The position numbers were made by a program, and so were the translations under genes. A stretch of 64,000 bases of DNA from Corynebacterium frankenforstense DSM 45800 (GTDB lineage: Bacteria > Actinomycetota > Actinomycetes > Mycobacteriales > Mycobacteriaceae). Positions 15,952 to 24,091 of this stretch are shown in pieces (position 1 is the first letter of the stretch; every line of letters begins with the position of its first letter). The stretch covers positions 992,001-1,056,000 of the forward strand of contig NZ_CP009247.1 in assembly GCF_001941485.1 (NCBI RefSeq). Direction: 5' to 3'. A model generated the notes under the pieces. It ran no database searches. It was not told where the DNA came from and was given only the letters and a program-made list of their open reading frames with translations.

Positions 15952-18075
15952 ATGACCACCGCGAACAAGCCCGTGCACGCGGGCGTGCACCCGGACCACG
16001 ACTGCCACTCCGGCGCCGACTGCCACTGCGGCGGCGGCGACGGCGCGGTCAACCCGGAGGCGCCGACCGTCGCCCTCGTCGGCAGCCCGAACGCCGGCAA
16101 GACCTCCGTCTACAACGCGCTGACCGGCCTGCACGCCAAGACCGGCAACTACCCGGGCGTGACCGTCTCGCGCTCGCGGGGCACCTGCGTGGTCGAGACC
16201 CACGAGGTCACCGTCGAGGATCTGCCCGGCACCTACTCGCTGCAGCCGATCAGCCCGGACGAGGAGATCGTCCACGACGTGCTCGCCGGTGAGCAGTACG
16301 GCGTCGAGCGCCCCCAGGCCGTCGTGCTCGTCATCGACTCGACGACGCTGCGCCGCTCGATGAACCTGCTGGCCGAGGTGCTCTCCGTGGGCCTGCCGAC
16401 CTGCCTGGCCGTGACCATGACCGACGAGCTGACCCGCCGCGGCGGCGGCCTGGACATCGAGGCCTTCGGCGAGGCCGTCGGCGTGCCGGCGGTGCGCGTC
16501 ATCGGCCACCGCGGCATCGGCATCGACGAGCTGCGCGAGCAGCTCATCGACATCGAGGACTGGCGGCGCACGCCGCTGACCCCGCCGAGCGACCCGGTCG
16601 AGCTGGCCGCCTGGAGCGACTCCATCCTCGAGGCCGCCGACTACCGCCCGCCGCACGAGGACCCGGTCACCCGCCGCCTGGACGCCGTCTTCCTGCACCC
16701 GCTGTGGGGCACCCTGGTCTTCCTCGGCGTGATGTTCCTGTTCTTCCAGGCCATCTTCGTCTGGGCCGAGCCCTTCAAGGGCTGGCTCGAGGACTTCTTC
16801 GGCTGGGCCGGATCGAGCGTGCACGACGCCCTCGACGGCTCGGCGCCGCTGCTGGCGGGGCTGCTCGCCGACGGCGTGATCGGCGGTGTGGGCGCCGTGC
16901 TGAGCTTCTTCCCGCAGATCGTCATCATGTTCCTGCTCATCTCCCTGCTCGAGGGCGTGGGCTACATGGCGCGCGCGGCGTTCCTGATGGACAAGGTGAT
17001 GTCCAAGGCCGGCCTCGAGGGCCGCGCCTTCGTGGCCATGCTCTCCTCGGTGGCCTGCGCCATCCCGGGTGTCATGGCCACCCGCACCCTGCCCAACGCC
17101 AAGGACCGCCTGGCCACGATCATGGCCGCGCCGCTGATGACCTGCTCGGCGCGCCTGCCCGTCTACATCATCATGGTCGGCCTGCTCGTGCCCGACGGCG
17201 CTCGCGTGGGCCCGTTCTCGGCGGCCGGCTTCGCGATGTTCCTGCTCTACCTGGGCGGCACGCTCGCGGCGATGATCGTCGCGTGGGTGGTCAAGAAGAT
17301 CACCGACCGCGGCGGCATGCTGCTGCCGTTCTACATGGAGATCCCGCCCTACCGCCTGCCGCGGCCCAAGACCATCGGCATCATGGTCTGGGACTCCTGC
17401 AAGGGCTTCCTGCGCAAGGCCGGCACCATCATCCTGACGACCACCGTCGTGCTGTGGGTGCTGCTCAACGTGCCGATGCGCAGTGACGACGAGTTCGACG
17501 CCTTCTGCGCCCAGGACACCGCGTGCACCGCCGTGGCCGCCGCCGTCGAGGACCCGGCCAACTCCACGGTCACCGACGACGAGGACGGCGCAGTGGTCGA
17601 CGACCCGGAGGAGCTCGAGGCGCTGCTGGACGCCCAGCGCACCGCCTACACGATGGACAACTCCGCGGCCGCCGCCGTCGGTCGCTTCCTCGAGCCCGTC
17701 TTCGCTCCGCTGGGCTTCGACTGGCGCCTCAACGTCGGCGTCGTCTCCTCGCTGGCGGCCCGCGAGACCTTCGTGGCCACCCTGGGCCAGATCGCCGCGG
17801 CCGAGGACCCGGAGGAGCCGGTCGCGCAGATGGAGTCGATGACCTACCAGCACGACACCGTCCTGCACGCCGCCGGCGACAACGTCTTCAACCCGGCGAC
17901 CATCTCCGCCGTGCTCGTGTTCTTCATGTTCGCGATGCAGTGCATGGCCACCGCCGGCGCGATGCGCCGCGAGACCGGCACCTGGAAGTGGCCGCTGGTC
18001 GCCTACGGCTACATGTTCGCCCTGGCCTGGGGACTCGGCGCGCTGACGCACACCGTCGTCGCGCTGTCGATGTAG
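15952..18075 (+). CDS. feoB: Ferrous iron transporter FeoB
   Basis: FeoB is the GTPase-linked inner-membrane Fe(II) permease. The 707-residue protein has an N-terminal His/Cys-rich extension (HPDHDCHSGADCHCGGG, residues 13-29), which may bind metal. The G domain follows: G1 GSPNAGKT near residue 43, G2 in NYPGVTVSRSRG, G3 DLPGTYS near 90. The expected NxxD G4 motif reads TMTD (AVTMTDELTRR), losing Asn. Two Gate domains in the membrane region carry the conserved Cys of SVACAIPGVMATRT and the SLAARETFVATLG motif. A 60-residue acidic loop separates the two halves. It is co-transcribed with feoA, and an Nfu-type gene follows. Confidence 0.94.
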   Translation: MTTANKPVHAGVHPDHDCHSGADCHCGGGDGAVNPEAPTVALVGSPNAGKTSVYNALTGLHAKTGNYPGVTVSRSRGTCVVETHEVTVEDLPGTYSLQPISPDEEIVHDVLAGEQYGVERPQAVVLVIDSTTLRRSMNLLAEVLSVGLPTCLAVTMTDELTRRGGGLDIEAFGEAVGVPAVRVIGHRGIGIDELREQLIDIEDWRRTPLTPPSDPVELAAWSDSILEAADYRPPHEDPVTRRLDAVFLHPLWGTLVFLGVMFLFFQAIFVWAEPFKGWLEDFFGWAGSSVHDALDGSAPLLAGLLADGVIGGVGAVLSFFPQIVIMFLLISLLEGVGYMARAAFLMDKVMSKAGLEGRAFVAMLSSVACAIPGVMATRTLPNAKDRLATIMAAPLMTCSARLPVYIIMVGLLVPDGARVGPFSAAGFAMFLLYLGGTLAAMIVAWVVKKITDRGGMLLPFYMEIPPYRLPRPKTIGIMVWDSCKGFLRKAGTIILTTTVVLWVLLNVPMRSDDEFDAFCAQDTACTAVAAAVEDPANSTVTDDEDGAVVDDPEELEALLDAQRTAYTMDNSAAAAVGRFLEPVFAPLGFDWRLNVGVVSSLAARETFVATLGQIAAAEDPEEPVAQMESMTYQHDTVLHAAGDNVFNPATISAVLVFFMFAMQCMATAGAMRRETGTWKWPLVAYGYMFALAWGLGALTHTVVALSM

Positions 18076-18078
18076 GCT
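18073..18078 (+). promoter_or_regulatory. -10 element of the nfu-like gene
   Basis: TAGGCT overlaps the feoB stop codon and lies 7 nt before ATG 18086. The Fe-S scaffold gene may therefore be expressed both with feoB and alone. Confidence 0.5.
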
Positions 18079-18085
18079 CGCGGCC

Positions 18086-18616
18086 ATGCTGGTCCCGACC
18101 CACCCCGAGGCGACCGCCGACCCGGCGACACTGCGCTGGGTCATCCCGGACGGCCACCTCGGCTTCGCCGGCGACGTCGCCGGGGTGCCGGGCCTCCTGC
18201 AGGCCCTGCTCGACGACGGCACGCTCGCCCGCGTCGAGGTGCGCACCGACGCCGTCCTGACGACGCTCGCGCCCGGGAACGACTGGGCGGGGAGAGGTGC
18301 GGCCGTGCGCCGCGCGGTCACGGACGCATTGACGACGCCGCGCAGGTGGCGCCCTGCGTCCGACGCCCGTGCGACGGGCCCGGACGAGGTGCTCCGGAAC
18401 GCCGCGCGCGACGTCGCCGACGTGCGCCTCGGGCGCTACATCGCCTCCCACGGTGGGCGCTTCGAGGTCGTCGGCGTGCGCGACGGCGTGGTCGACGTCG
18501 CCCTGCGCGGAGAGTGCTCCGACTGCGCGGCCGCCGTGGTGACGATGCACGCCCGCTTCGAGCACCTGCTGCGCAGGCGCTGCCCGTGGCTCAAGGAGGT
18601 CCGCCGGGCCGCGTAG
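18086..18616 (+). CDS. Nfu/NifU C-terminal domain Fe-S scaffold protein
   Basis: The 176-residue protein ends in a NifU C-terminal (Nfu) domain. The conserved stretch is VDVALRGECSDCAAAVVTMHARFEHLL split near residues 135-160, with the CX2C pair that holds a bridging [4Fe-4S] cluster. Residues 1-55 resemble the N-terminal domain of NfuA-like proteins. The middle linker contains two copies of the dispersed TTGACGACG motif (18257 and 18328). Placement directly after feoB suggests that imported Fe(II) is linked to cluster assembly; this is inference. A long perfect terminator follows. Confidence 0.82.
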   Translation: MLVPTHPEATADPATLRWVIPDGHLGFAGDVAGVPGLLQALLDDGTLARVEVRTDAVLTTLAPGNDWAGRGAAVRRAVTDALTTPRRWRPASDARATGPDEVLRNAARDVADVRLGRYIASHGGRFEVVGVRDGVVDVALRGECSDCAAAVVTMHARFEHLLRRRCPWLKEVRRAA

Positions 18617-18635
18617 GCGTCGGAGGGCATGAGAG

Positions 18636-18669
18636 AAGGGGCGGAAGGCTGACAAGCCTTCCGCCCCTT
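18636..18669. terminator. Bidirectional-type terminator after the feo cluster
   Basis: A perfect 15-bp stem AAGGGGCGGAAGGCT and its complement with a GACA loop. It separates the feoAB-nfu unit from the convergent mrp gene. Confidence 0.85.
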
Positions 18670-18710
18670 GCTCTGTCGTCTGTGCACGTGTCCGTGCGCG
18701 GGACCCGTGT

Positions 18711-18789
18711 GACGGGTACCCGGGTGGGTCGACGGGTACCCGGGTGGGCCGGCGGTGCCCGGGTGGGCCGGCGGGTATCCGGGTGGTCC
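18711..18789. repeat. 19-20-bp tandem repeat, four copies
   Basis: Four units of the form GACGGGTACCCGGGTGGGTC with small changes stand between the nfu terminator and the mrp stop codon. Each contains the palindrome-like GGGTACCCGGGT core or a variant of it. Confidence 0.8.
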
Positions 18790-18796
18790 GCGCCGG

Positions 18797-19927
18797 CTAG
18801 TTGGGCGTGACGCCCAGGCCCAGCGGCTTGCCCGCCAGGGAGTCGCGGCGCACCGCCAGCTTGTCGGCGATCGCGGCGAACGCCTCGGCCGACGGGGTCT
18901 CGGGCTCGGCGAGGACGACCGGGGTGCCCTCGTCGCCGTGGGTGCGCAGGGCCGGGTCCAGCGGGATCTGGCCGAGCAGCGGCACCTCGCCGCCGGTCAG
19001 GGCGGTCAGGCGCTCGCTGACGCGCTCGCCGCCGCCGGAGCCGAAGATCTCCATGGTGCTGCCGTCCGGCATGACCATCGCGGACATGTTCTCCACCACG
19101 CCGGCGACGCGCTGGCGGGTCTGCTGGGCGATCGTGCCCGCGCGCTCGGCGACCTCGGCCGCCGCGTGCTGCGGGGTGGTCACCACGATCAGCTCCGCGT
19201 TCGGGATCAGCTGCGCGACCGAGATGGCCACGTCGCCGGTGCCGGGCGGCAGGTCGAGCAGGAGCACGTCGAGGTCGCCCCAGAAGACGTCGGTGAGGAA
19301 CTGCTGCAGGGCGCGGTGCAGCATCGGCCCGCGCCAGACCACCGGCGCGTTGCCCTCGATGAAGTGGCCGATGGAGATGATCTTGACCCCGTGCGCGATC
19401 GGCGGGAGGATCATGTCCTCCTCCATCACGCTGGGCTGCTGGTCCGAGCCCATCAGGGTCGGCACCGAGTGGCCGTAGATGTCCGCGTCGACGATGCCCA
19501 CGCGCAGGCCCTTGGCCGCCAGGGCGGCGGCCAGGTTGACCGTCACCGAGGACTTGCCCACGCCGCCCTTGCCGGACGCGATCGCGAAGACGCGGGTGGT
19601 GGTGCCCGGCTGGGCGAAGGGGATGACCGGCTCGGCGCCGCCGCGCAGCTGGTCGCGCAGCGCCTTGCGTTGGGCGTCGTCCATCACGTCGGTGGTGACG
19701 GTGACGTCGTCGACGCCGTCGAGCTCGGCGACGGCCGCGTACGTGTTCTGCTGGAGCGTGTCGCGCATCGGGCAGCCGGCGATGGTCAGGTAGATCTCCA
19801 CCGCGACGGAGGAGCCGTCGACGTCGACGGACTTGACCATGCCCAGCTCGGTGATCGGGCGACCCAGCTCGGGGTCCTCGACGCGGGAGAGCGCCTCGCG
19901 GACCTGATCTTCGGTGACAGTAGACAT
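18797..19927 (-). CDS. mrp: Mrp/ApbC-family P-loop ATPase, Fe-S cluster carrier
   Basis: Mrp proteins carry Fe-S clusters to target enzymes. The 376-residue protein has an N-terminal MIP18/DUF59 domain (ALSRVEDPELGRPITELGMV; GCPMRDTL near residue 60) and a deviant Walker A, ASGKGGVGKSSVTVN near 125-139. Switch I (DADIYGHSVPTLMG) and DLPPGTGD follow. The CX2C pair expected after VENMS is replaced by AMVMPDGS, as in other Corynebacteriales, so cluster binding must differ from E. coli ApbC. The start is ATG 19927; TAGAGT lies 10 nt upstream. The nearby nfu gene may give a local Fe-S theme. Confidence 0.92.
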   Translation of the reverse strand: MSTVTEDQVREALSRVEDPELGRPITELGMVKSVDVDGSSVAVEIYLTIAGCPMRDTLQQNTYAAVAELDGVDDVTVTTDVMDDAQRKALRDQLRGGAEPVIPFAQPGTTTRVFAIASGKGGVGKSSVTVNLAAALAAKGLRVGIVDADIYGHSVPTLMGSDQQPSVMEEDMILPPIAHGVKIISIGHFIEGNAPVVWRGPMLHRALQQFLTDVFWGDLDVLLLDLPPGTGDVAISVAQLIPNAELIVVTTPQHAAAEVAERAGTIAQQTRQRVAGVVENMSAMVMPDGSTMEIFGSGGGERVSERLTALTGGEVPLLGQIPLDPALRTHGDEGTPVVLAEPETPSAEAFAAIADKLAVRRDSLAGKPLGLGVTPN

Positions 19928-19980
19928 AACGCCCACGACTCTAGCCGCGCGCACCGGCGGAGACCATGCCCGGGGCGCGC

Positions 19981-20523
19981 TCAGCCCTTGGTCGGCTCGG
20001 ACAGCTCGGAGGGGTGCTCCTGGTCGTCGGCCGCGGCGTCGTCAATCTTGGCCTCGATGCGGCCGAGGACGTCGTGCAGCTCCTCGAGCTCGCCGCGCAG
20101 GTAGTCACGCGAGACCATGTCGCCGACGGCGAGGCGCACGCCGGCGAGCTCGCGGGCGAGGAACTCGGTGTCGGCCTTCGTCTGCTCGGCGCGGCGCCGG
20201 TCGTTCTGCAGCGTGACCTTGTCGCGGTCCTCCTGGCGGTTCTGCGCGAGCAGGATCAGCGGGGCGGCGTAGGCGGCCTGGGTGGAGAACGCCAGGTTGA
20301 GCAGGATGAACGGGTAGGGGTCCCAGTTCCAGGCGAAGCCGCCGATGTTCAGGGCGATCCAGACGACCACGACGACGGTCTGCCACATCAGGTAGCGGCC
20401 CGTGCCGAAGAAGCGGGCGACCTTCTCGGCGACGGCGCCCACCGAGTCGTCGGTGATGTTGAACAGCCTGCGGCGCCCGGCGGCGACCGGGGTGTCCAGT
20501 GCGTTGCGCTCGGACTCAGCCAT
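19981..20523 (-). CDS. DUF1003 membrane protein
   Basis: The 180-residue protein has the DUF1003 core: RYLMWQTVVVVVWIALNIGG as one membrane helix, then WDPYPFILLNLAFSTQAAYAAPLILLAQNRQ, split over two more segments. A charged helical tail follows with DYLRGELEELHDVLGRIEAKIDD, probably coiled coil. Its start codon overlaps the stop of the upstream MgtE-like gene (ATGGCTGA), so the two proteins are translationally coupled and may act together. A dispersed TTGACGACG motif encodes IDDAA in the tail (20031-20046). Confidence 0.88.
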   Translation of the reverse strand: MAESERNALDTPVAAGRRRLFNITDDSVGAVAEKVARFFGTGRYLMWQTVVVVVWIALNIGGFAWNWDPYPFILLNLAFSTQAAYAAPLILLAQNRQEDRDKVTLQNDRRRAEQTKADTEFLARELAGVRLAVGDMVSRDYLRGELEELHDVLGRIEAKIDDAAADDQEHPSELSEPTKG

Positions 20524-21973
20524 CGTGGTCCTCCTTCTGCGGCTCGGTGGGGGTGGACTGCGTGGCCTGGCCGGGCTGGGTCTCCTGGCCGGGCTGGGTG
20601 GCCTGACCGGGCCGGGTGCTCTGGCCGGCCTGGGTGGCCTGGCCGGACTGCGTGGTCTGCCCGGCCTGGGCGGTCGGCTCGGCCTGCGAGGCGGGGCGGG
20701 CGGACTCCGGGCGCAGGCCCGTCTCGCGCCAGTCCTCGGGCAGCAGGTGGTCGAGCAGGTCGTCGACGGCCACGGCACCCAGCAGGTGCTTGTCGTCGTC
20801 GAGGACCGGGCCGCACACCAGGTTGTAGGTGGCGAAGTAGCGCGCGGCGGTCTCCTGGGAGTCGTCGGCGTACAGCGGCGGCAGGTCGGGGGAGAGGATG
20901 CCCGAGATCAGCGTCGACGGCGGCTCGCGCAGCATCCGCTGCAGGTGCACGCAGCCGAGGTACCGCCCGGTCGGCGTGGCCGTCGGCGGGCGCACGACGA
21001 AGACCAGCGAGGCCAGCGAGGTCGTCAGCTCCGGGTCGCGCGCCAGGGCGAGCGCCTCGGCCACGGTGGTCTGCGGCGGCAGGATCAGCGGCTCCGAGGT
21101 CATCAGGGCGCCGACCGTGTCCGGCGAGAAGCTCATCAGGCGACGGACCGGGGCGGACTCCTCGGGGTCCATCAGGTCCAGCAGCACTTCGGCGGTGGTG
21201 TCGGGCAGCTCCTGGAGGATGTCGGCGGCGTCGTCGGGGTCCATCTCCTCGAGGACGTCCGCGGCGCGCTCGATGTCGAGGGCCTCGAGCATCTCGGCCT
21301 GGTAGTCCTCGGGCAGCTCCTGGAGGATGTCCGCCAGGCGTTCGTCGTTGATCTGCTCGGCGAGCTGGTGGCGCGCGGCCGGGGCGAGGTTGTGCAGGTA
21401 GTTGGCCACGTCGGCCGGGCGCATGTCGCGGAAGGCCGCGATCGTCTCGGCCAGCGTGTCCGTCTGACCGACGCCGCCGGCGCTGACACCGTGCACGTGC
21501 GACCACTCCACGACGACGGGCTCGCGGGCGCGGCCGAAGCGGGAACGCCCCGGCACCAGCGCGATGCGCGAGATTACCCAGTCGCGGGTGCGGCTGCGCT
21601 CGAACTCGACGTCGGCGATCTCCACGGCGCGGCCGTGCAGCTGCTCGGCGTCCGGGTCGTCGGTGTGCACCTTGGCGCCGACCAGGTCGCCCTGGACGGT
21701 CAGCTCGCCGGCGCGGACCTGGAAGACGCGCATGGACACCGAGCCGGAGGTCAGGGTGATCTCGCCGGGCTCGATGGCGGCGACGCGCAGCATCGGCACG
21801 AAGACGCGACGCTTGGTCACCAGCTCGATGACCAGGCCGAGGGCACGGGAGGGCTGCGGCTGGGGACGCACTGTGACCACGACGTCTCGAACGCGGCCGA
21901 TGGCGTCCATGTCGGGGCCGCGCACGGTCATGCCCGCCAGACGGCCGGCGTAGACGCGGGAAATGGCACTCAT
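20516..21973 (-). CDS. Soluble PRC-barrel / MgtE N-domain / CBS-domain protein
   Basis: The 485-residue protein has a PRC-barrel-like N-terminus (residues 1-90). A MgtE intracellular superhelical domain follows (RPADVANYLHNLAPAARHQLAEQ; acidic repeats DERLADILQELPEDY and DPDDAADILQELPD, near 185-280). Two CBS motifs span about 285-410 (GALMTSEPLILPPQTTVAEAL; VVFVVRPP). The MgtE membrane domain is absent. The final 60 residues are a GQATQ-type repeat tail. Mg2+ sensing by the MgtE_N/CBS part is known for MgtE; here the partner could be the coupled DUF1003 membrane protein. TAGCAT 8 nt upstream suggests a nearly leaderless transcript. Confidence 0.85.
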   Translation of the reverse strand: MSAISRVYAGRLAGMTVRGPDMDAIGRVRDVVVTVRPQPQPSRALGLVIELVTKRRVFVPMLRVAAIEPGEITLTSGSVSMRVFQVRAGELTVQGDLVGAKVHTDDPDAEQLHGRAVEIADVEFERSRTRDWVISRIALVPGRSRFGRAREPVVVEWSHVHGVSAGGVGQTDTLAETIAAFRDMRPADVANYLHNLAPAARHQLAEQINDERLADILQELPEDYQAEMLEALDIERAADVLEEMDPDDAADILQELPDTTAEVLLDLMDPEESAPVRRLMSFSPDTVGALMTSEPLILPPQTTVAEALALARDPELTTSLASLVFVVRPPTATPTGRYLGCVHLQRMLREPPSTLISGILSPDLPPLYADDSQETAARYFATYNLVCGPVLDDDKHLLGAVAVDDLLDHLLPEDWRETGLRPESARPASQAEPTAQAGQTTQSGQATQAGQSTRPGQATQPGQETQPGQATQSTPTEPQKEDHDG

Positions 21974-21981
21974 GCGACCTG

Positions 21982-21987
21982 ATGCTA
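21982..21987 (-). promoter_or_regulatory. -10 element of the MgtE-like gene
   Basis: TAGCAT on the minus strand, 8 nt from the ATG at 21973. Confidence 0.45.
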
Positions 21988-22138
21988 GCCGTCGACCGGG
22001 AACTTTTCGGGGTCGGCCGCGCGTTGTATCAGGTGGATGCAGGGCCGATGAGGACCCGTGCCACAGCGGGCCCCACGGGAATCTGCGGTCACACCGCAGG
22101 GTTTCCCGGCCACCGCAGGCGTGCGGCCGCGACATCCG

Positions 22139-22216
22139 GACGCAGCCACGTGGTCGTGACACCCGACGCAGCCACGTGGCCACGGCACCCGACGCAGGCG
22201 CGTGGCCGCCGGTCGC
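22139..22216. repeat. 26-bp tandem repeat, three copies
   Basis: Units start at 22139, 22165 and 22191, each of the form GACGCAGCCACGTGGYCR. The first two are nearly identical and the third is diverged. The repeats sit in the divergent promoter region between the MgtE-like gene and the stress protein and include CACGTG twice. They could be an operator array. Confidence 0.7.
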
Positions 22217-22353
22217 CGGAGCCACCGGCCAAGTCACGACCGCCGGTCACGATGACCGGTCGCAGCCGTGGCTGCCTGCCGTGGCCGCCGACCGCCGGCC
22301 CTGCCCCGGACGAAGACGCGAGAGCGGACACAGACGATGAAGGAGAAGAACAG

Positions 22354-23190
22354 ATGACGAATCCCCGAGGCACCACCGGCGCCGGCCGCCGGCCCCTGCG
22401 CGAGCGCCCCGCCGGCTGGCCGGTGGGCAGCTTCGACAGCTACGCCGACGCCCAGGAGGCGGTGGACAACCTCTCCGACCGCGAGTTCCCGGTGGACAAG
22501 CTGGTCATCGTCGGCGTCGACCTCATGGAGGTCGAGAGCGTGACCGGGCGCCTGACCTGGGGCCGCGTGCTCGCCGGTGGTGCCGCCTCCGGCGCGTGGA
22601 TGGGTATCTTCTTCGGCCTGCTCTTCGGGCTGTTCACGCCGAACGCCTTCTTCCTGCCGATCCTGGCGGGAATCGTCGTCGGCGCGATCTTCGGCATGGT
22701 GCTCGCCGCCGTGCCCTACGGGATGAGCCAGGGCGCGCGCGACTTCACCTCGCAGACCCAGATCGTCGCCGGCCGCTACGACATCCTCTGCGACCCGCAG
22801 CTGGCCCCGCAGGCCCGCGACGCCATCGCCGGGATGAACCTGGGCCACCGTGGCCGCGCCGGCCTGCCGCAGACCCCGGCCCCGGCCGCCACCGCCGGAC
22901 CGACCGAGCCCGCCGCGCCCCAGACCCCGGCGCCGGGCGCGCAGAACACGGGCGGTTGGGCCGGAGAGTCCGGCACCACCGCCCGCCCCGTGCACGACGA
23001 CGCCCCGATTGACGACGTCGCGCGTGACGACGTCCCGCGTACCGACGCCGTGGGCGGCGAGACCGTGCGTGGCGACGCCGTCCGTGGTGACGCCCCGATT
23101 GACGACGTCGCGCGTGACGAGGCTGCGCGTGAAGGTGTCGTGGGGGACGACACGGTGGGCGGCGACCCCGAGGCGGGTCGGCGGGACTGA
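22354..23190 (+). CDS. General stress protein with glycine-rich membrane domain
   Basis: The 278-residue protein has an N-terminal general-stress-protein 17M-like region (VGSFDSYADAQEAVDNLSD, residues 28-46; FPVDKLVIVGVDL). Two membrane helices follow, rich in glycine (ASGAWMGIFFGLLFGLFT; ILAGIVVGAIFGMVLAAV). The C-terminal 110 residues are a Pro/Ala then Asp/Arg repeat tail. The tail includes two in-frame copies of GDAPIDDVARD or DDAPIDDVARD, exactly 90 bp apart and both encoded by the dispersed TTGACGACG motif. AAGGAG 8 nt upstream supports ATG 22354. The gene lies at the mycobacterial Rv1234 position. Biochemical function is unknown. Confidence 0.82.
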   Translation: MTNPRGTTGAGRRPLRERPAGWPVGSFDSYADAQEAVDNLSDREFPVDKLVIVGVDLMEVESVTGRLTWGRVLAGGAASGAWMGIFFGLLFGLFTPNAFFLPILAGIVVGAIFGMVLAAVPYGMSQGARDFTSQTQIVAGRYDILCDPQLAPQARDAIAGMNLGHRGRAGLPQTPAPAATAGPTEPAAPQTPAPGAQNTGGWAGESGTTARPVHDDAPIDDVARDDVPRTDAVGGETVRGDAVRGDAPIDDVARDEAAREGVVGDDTVGGDPEAGRRD

Positions 23191-23203
23191 GACCCGCCCC
23201 GGC

Positions 23204-23209
23204 TAGGAT
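23204..23209 (+). promoter_or_regulatory. -10 element of the lipoprotein gene
   Basis: TAGGAT lies 7 nt before ATG 23217 and overlaps the alternative ATG 23208. This favours 23217 as the start of a leaderless mRNA. Confidence 0.5.
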
Positions 23210-23216
23210 GAGGCGC

Positions 23217-23975
23217 ATGCGCGCTGCCCGGAAGACCACCGCGGTCCTGGCCGGCCTGGCCACCATGGCAGGCCTGGCCGGCTGCACGAACGAGGCCACC
23301 CCCACCTACCTCGTCGGCGACGACGACGGCGAGGTGGTCATCCAGGTCTCCGCCGCCGACCCCGAGAACCGGGTGCTCGCGGAGATCTACCGCCGGGCGC
23401 TGGCAAGCGGCGACGTCCACGGCGTCGTCGAGACCGTCGACCCCGACTCCGAGCGTGGGAAGGCCGGCCAGCTCGAGTGGCTCGCCGACGGCGGCGCCGA
23501 CCTCGTCATCGGCTGCACCGGCCAGCTGCTCGCCGACGCCCAGCCCGAGGCCGCCGAGACGCTCGACGAGGAGTTCAACGCCGAAGAGGACTCCGACAAC
23601 CCCACCGCCGGCGACGCCGGCCAGCGCACCTATGACGCCCTGCTGGGCGCGCTGCCCGGCGATTACGACGTGCCCGATCCCTCGCCCGCCGAGGGCTGTT
23701 CGCAGGGCGCGGTGCCCGACGCCAAGGTGGACAAGGACGCATCGGGGGAGGGCGCGACGTCGGAAAGCGCGGGGGAGGCGCTGCCGCAGAACATCGTGCC
23801 CATCTACCGCAAGACGTCCGTCAACCGCTGGGGCAAGAAGGGCCTCAACGATCTGACGCGCCTGCTGACCACGCATGACCTGCAGGAGATGACCGAGCAG
23901 GTCGAGGACGGCGGGGAGCCCGACCACGTCGTCGGCGAGTGGCTCGGCGAGTCCAACTCCGACATGCTCGAGTAG
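23217..23975 (+). CDS. LpqZ-like lipoprotein with OpuAC-type binding fold
   Basis: The 252-residue protein has a lipoprotein signal peptide (MRAARKTTAVLAGLATMAGL) and the lipobox LAGC, so it is exported and lipid-anchored. The mature part shows the glycine-betaine/choline binding-protein pattern of OpuAC (ENRVLAEIYRRALASGD; GGADLVIGCTGQLL). No permease or ATPase gene is nearby. LpqZ stands at this place near kgd in M. tuberculosis. A low-complexity loop includes a TT(G/T)CCGACG-type motif copy at 23752. Ligand is unknown. A 19-bp hairpin terminator follows. Confidence 0.8.
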   Translation: MRAARKTTAVLAGLATMAGLAGCTNEATPTYLVGDDDGEVVIQVSAADPENRVLAEIYRRALASGDVHGVVETVDPDSERGKAGQLEWLADGGADLVIGCTGQLLADAQPEAAETLDEEFNAEEDSDNPTAGDAGQRTYDALLGALPGDYDVPDPSPAEGCSQGAVPDAKVDKDASGEGATSESAGEALPQNIVPIYRKTSVNRWGKKGLNDLTRLLTTHDLQEMTEQVEDGGEPDHVVGEWLGESNSDMLE

Positions 23976-23993
23976 GGCCCGGCCCGAAGTACA

Positions 23994-24035
23994 CGAAGAA
24001 GCGGCCCCCGGGAGAACCCGGGGGCCGCTTCTTCG
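23994..24035. terminator. Shared terminator of the lipoprotein gene and odhA
   Basis: A perfect 19-bp stem with an AGAA loop lies between two convergent genes. The AAGAAG/CTTCTT base gives short U-runs in both directions. Confidence 0.85.
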
Positions 24036-24091
24036 CGCGTCAGCCCCACCGCCCGGTGTCACCCGGGGCGGCCGGGGCGGTCACGCGGCGC

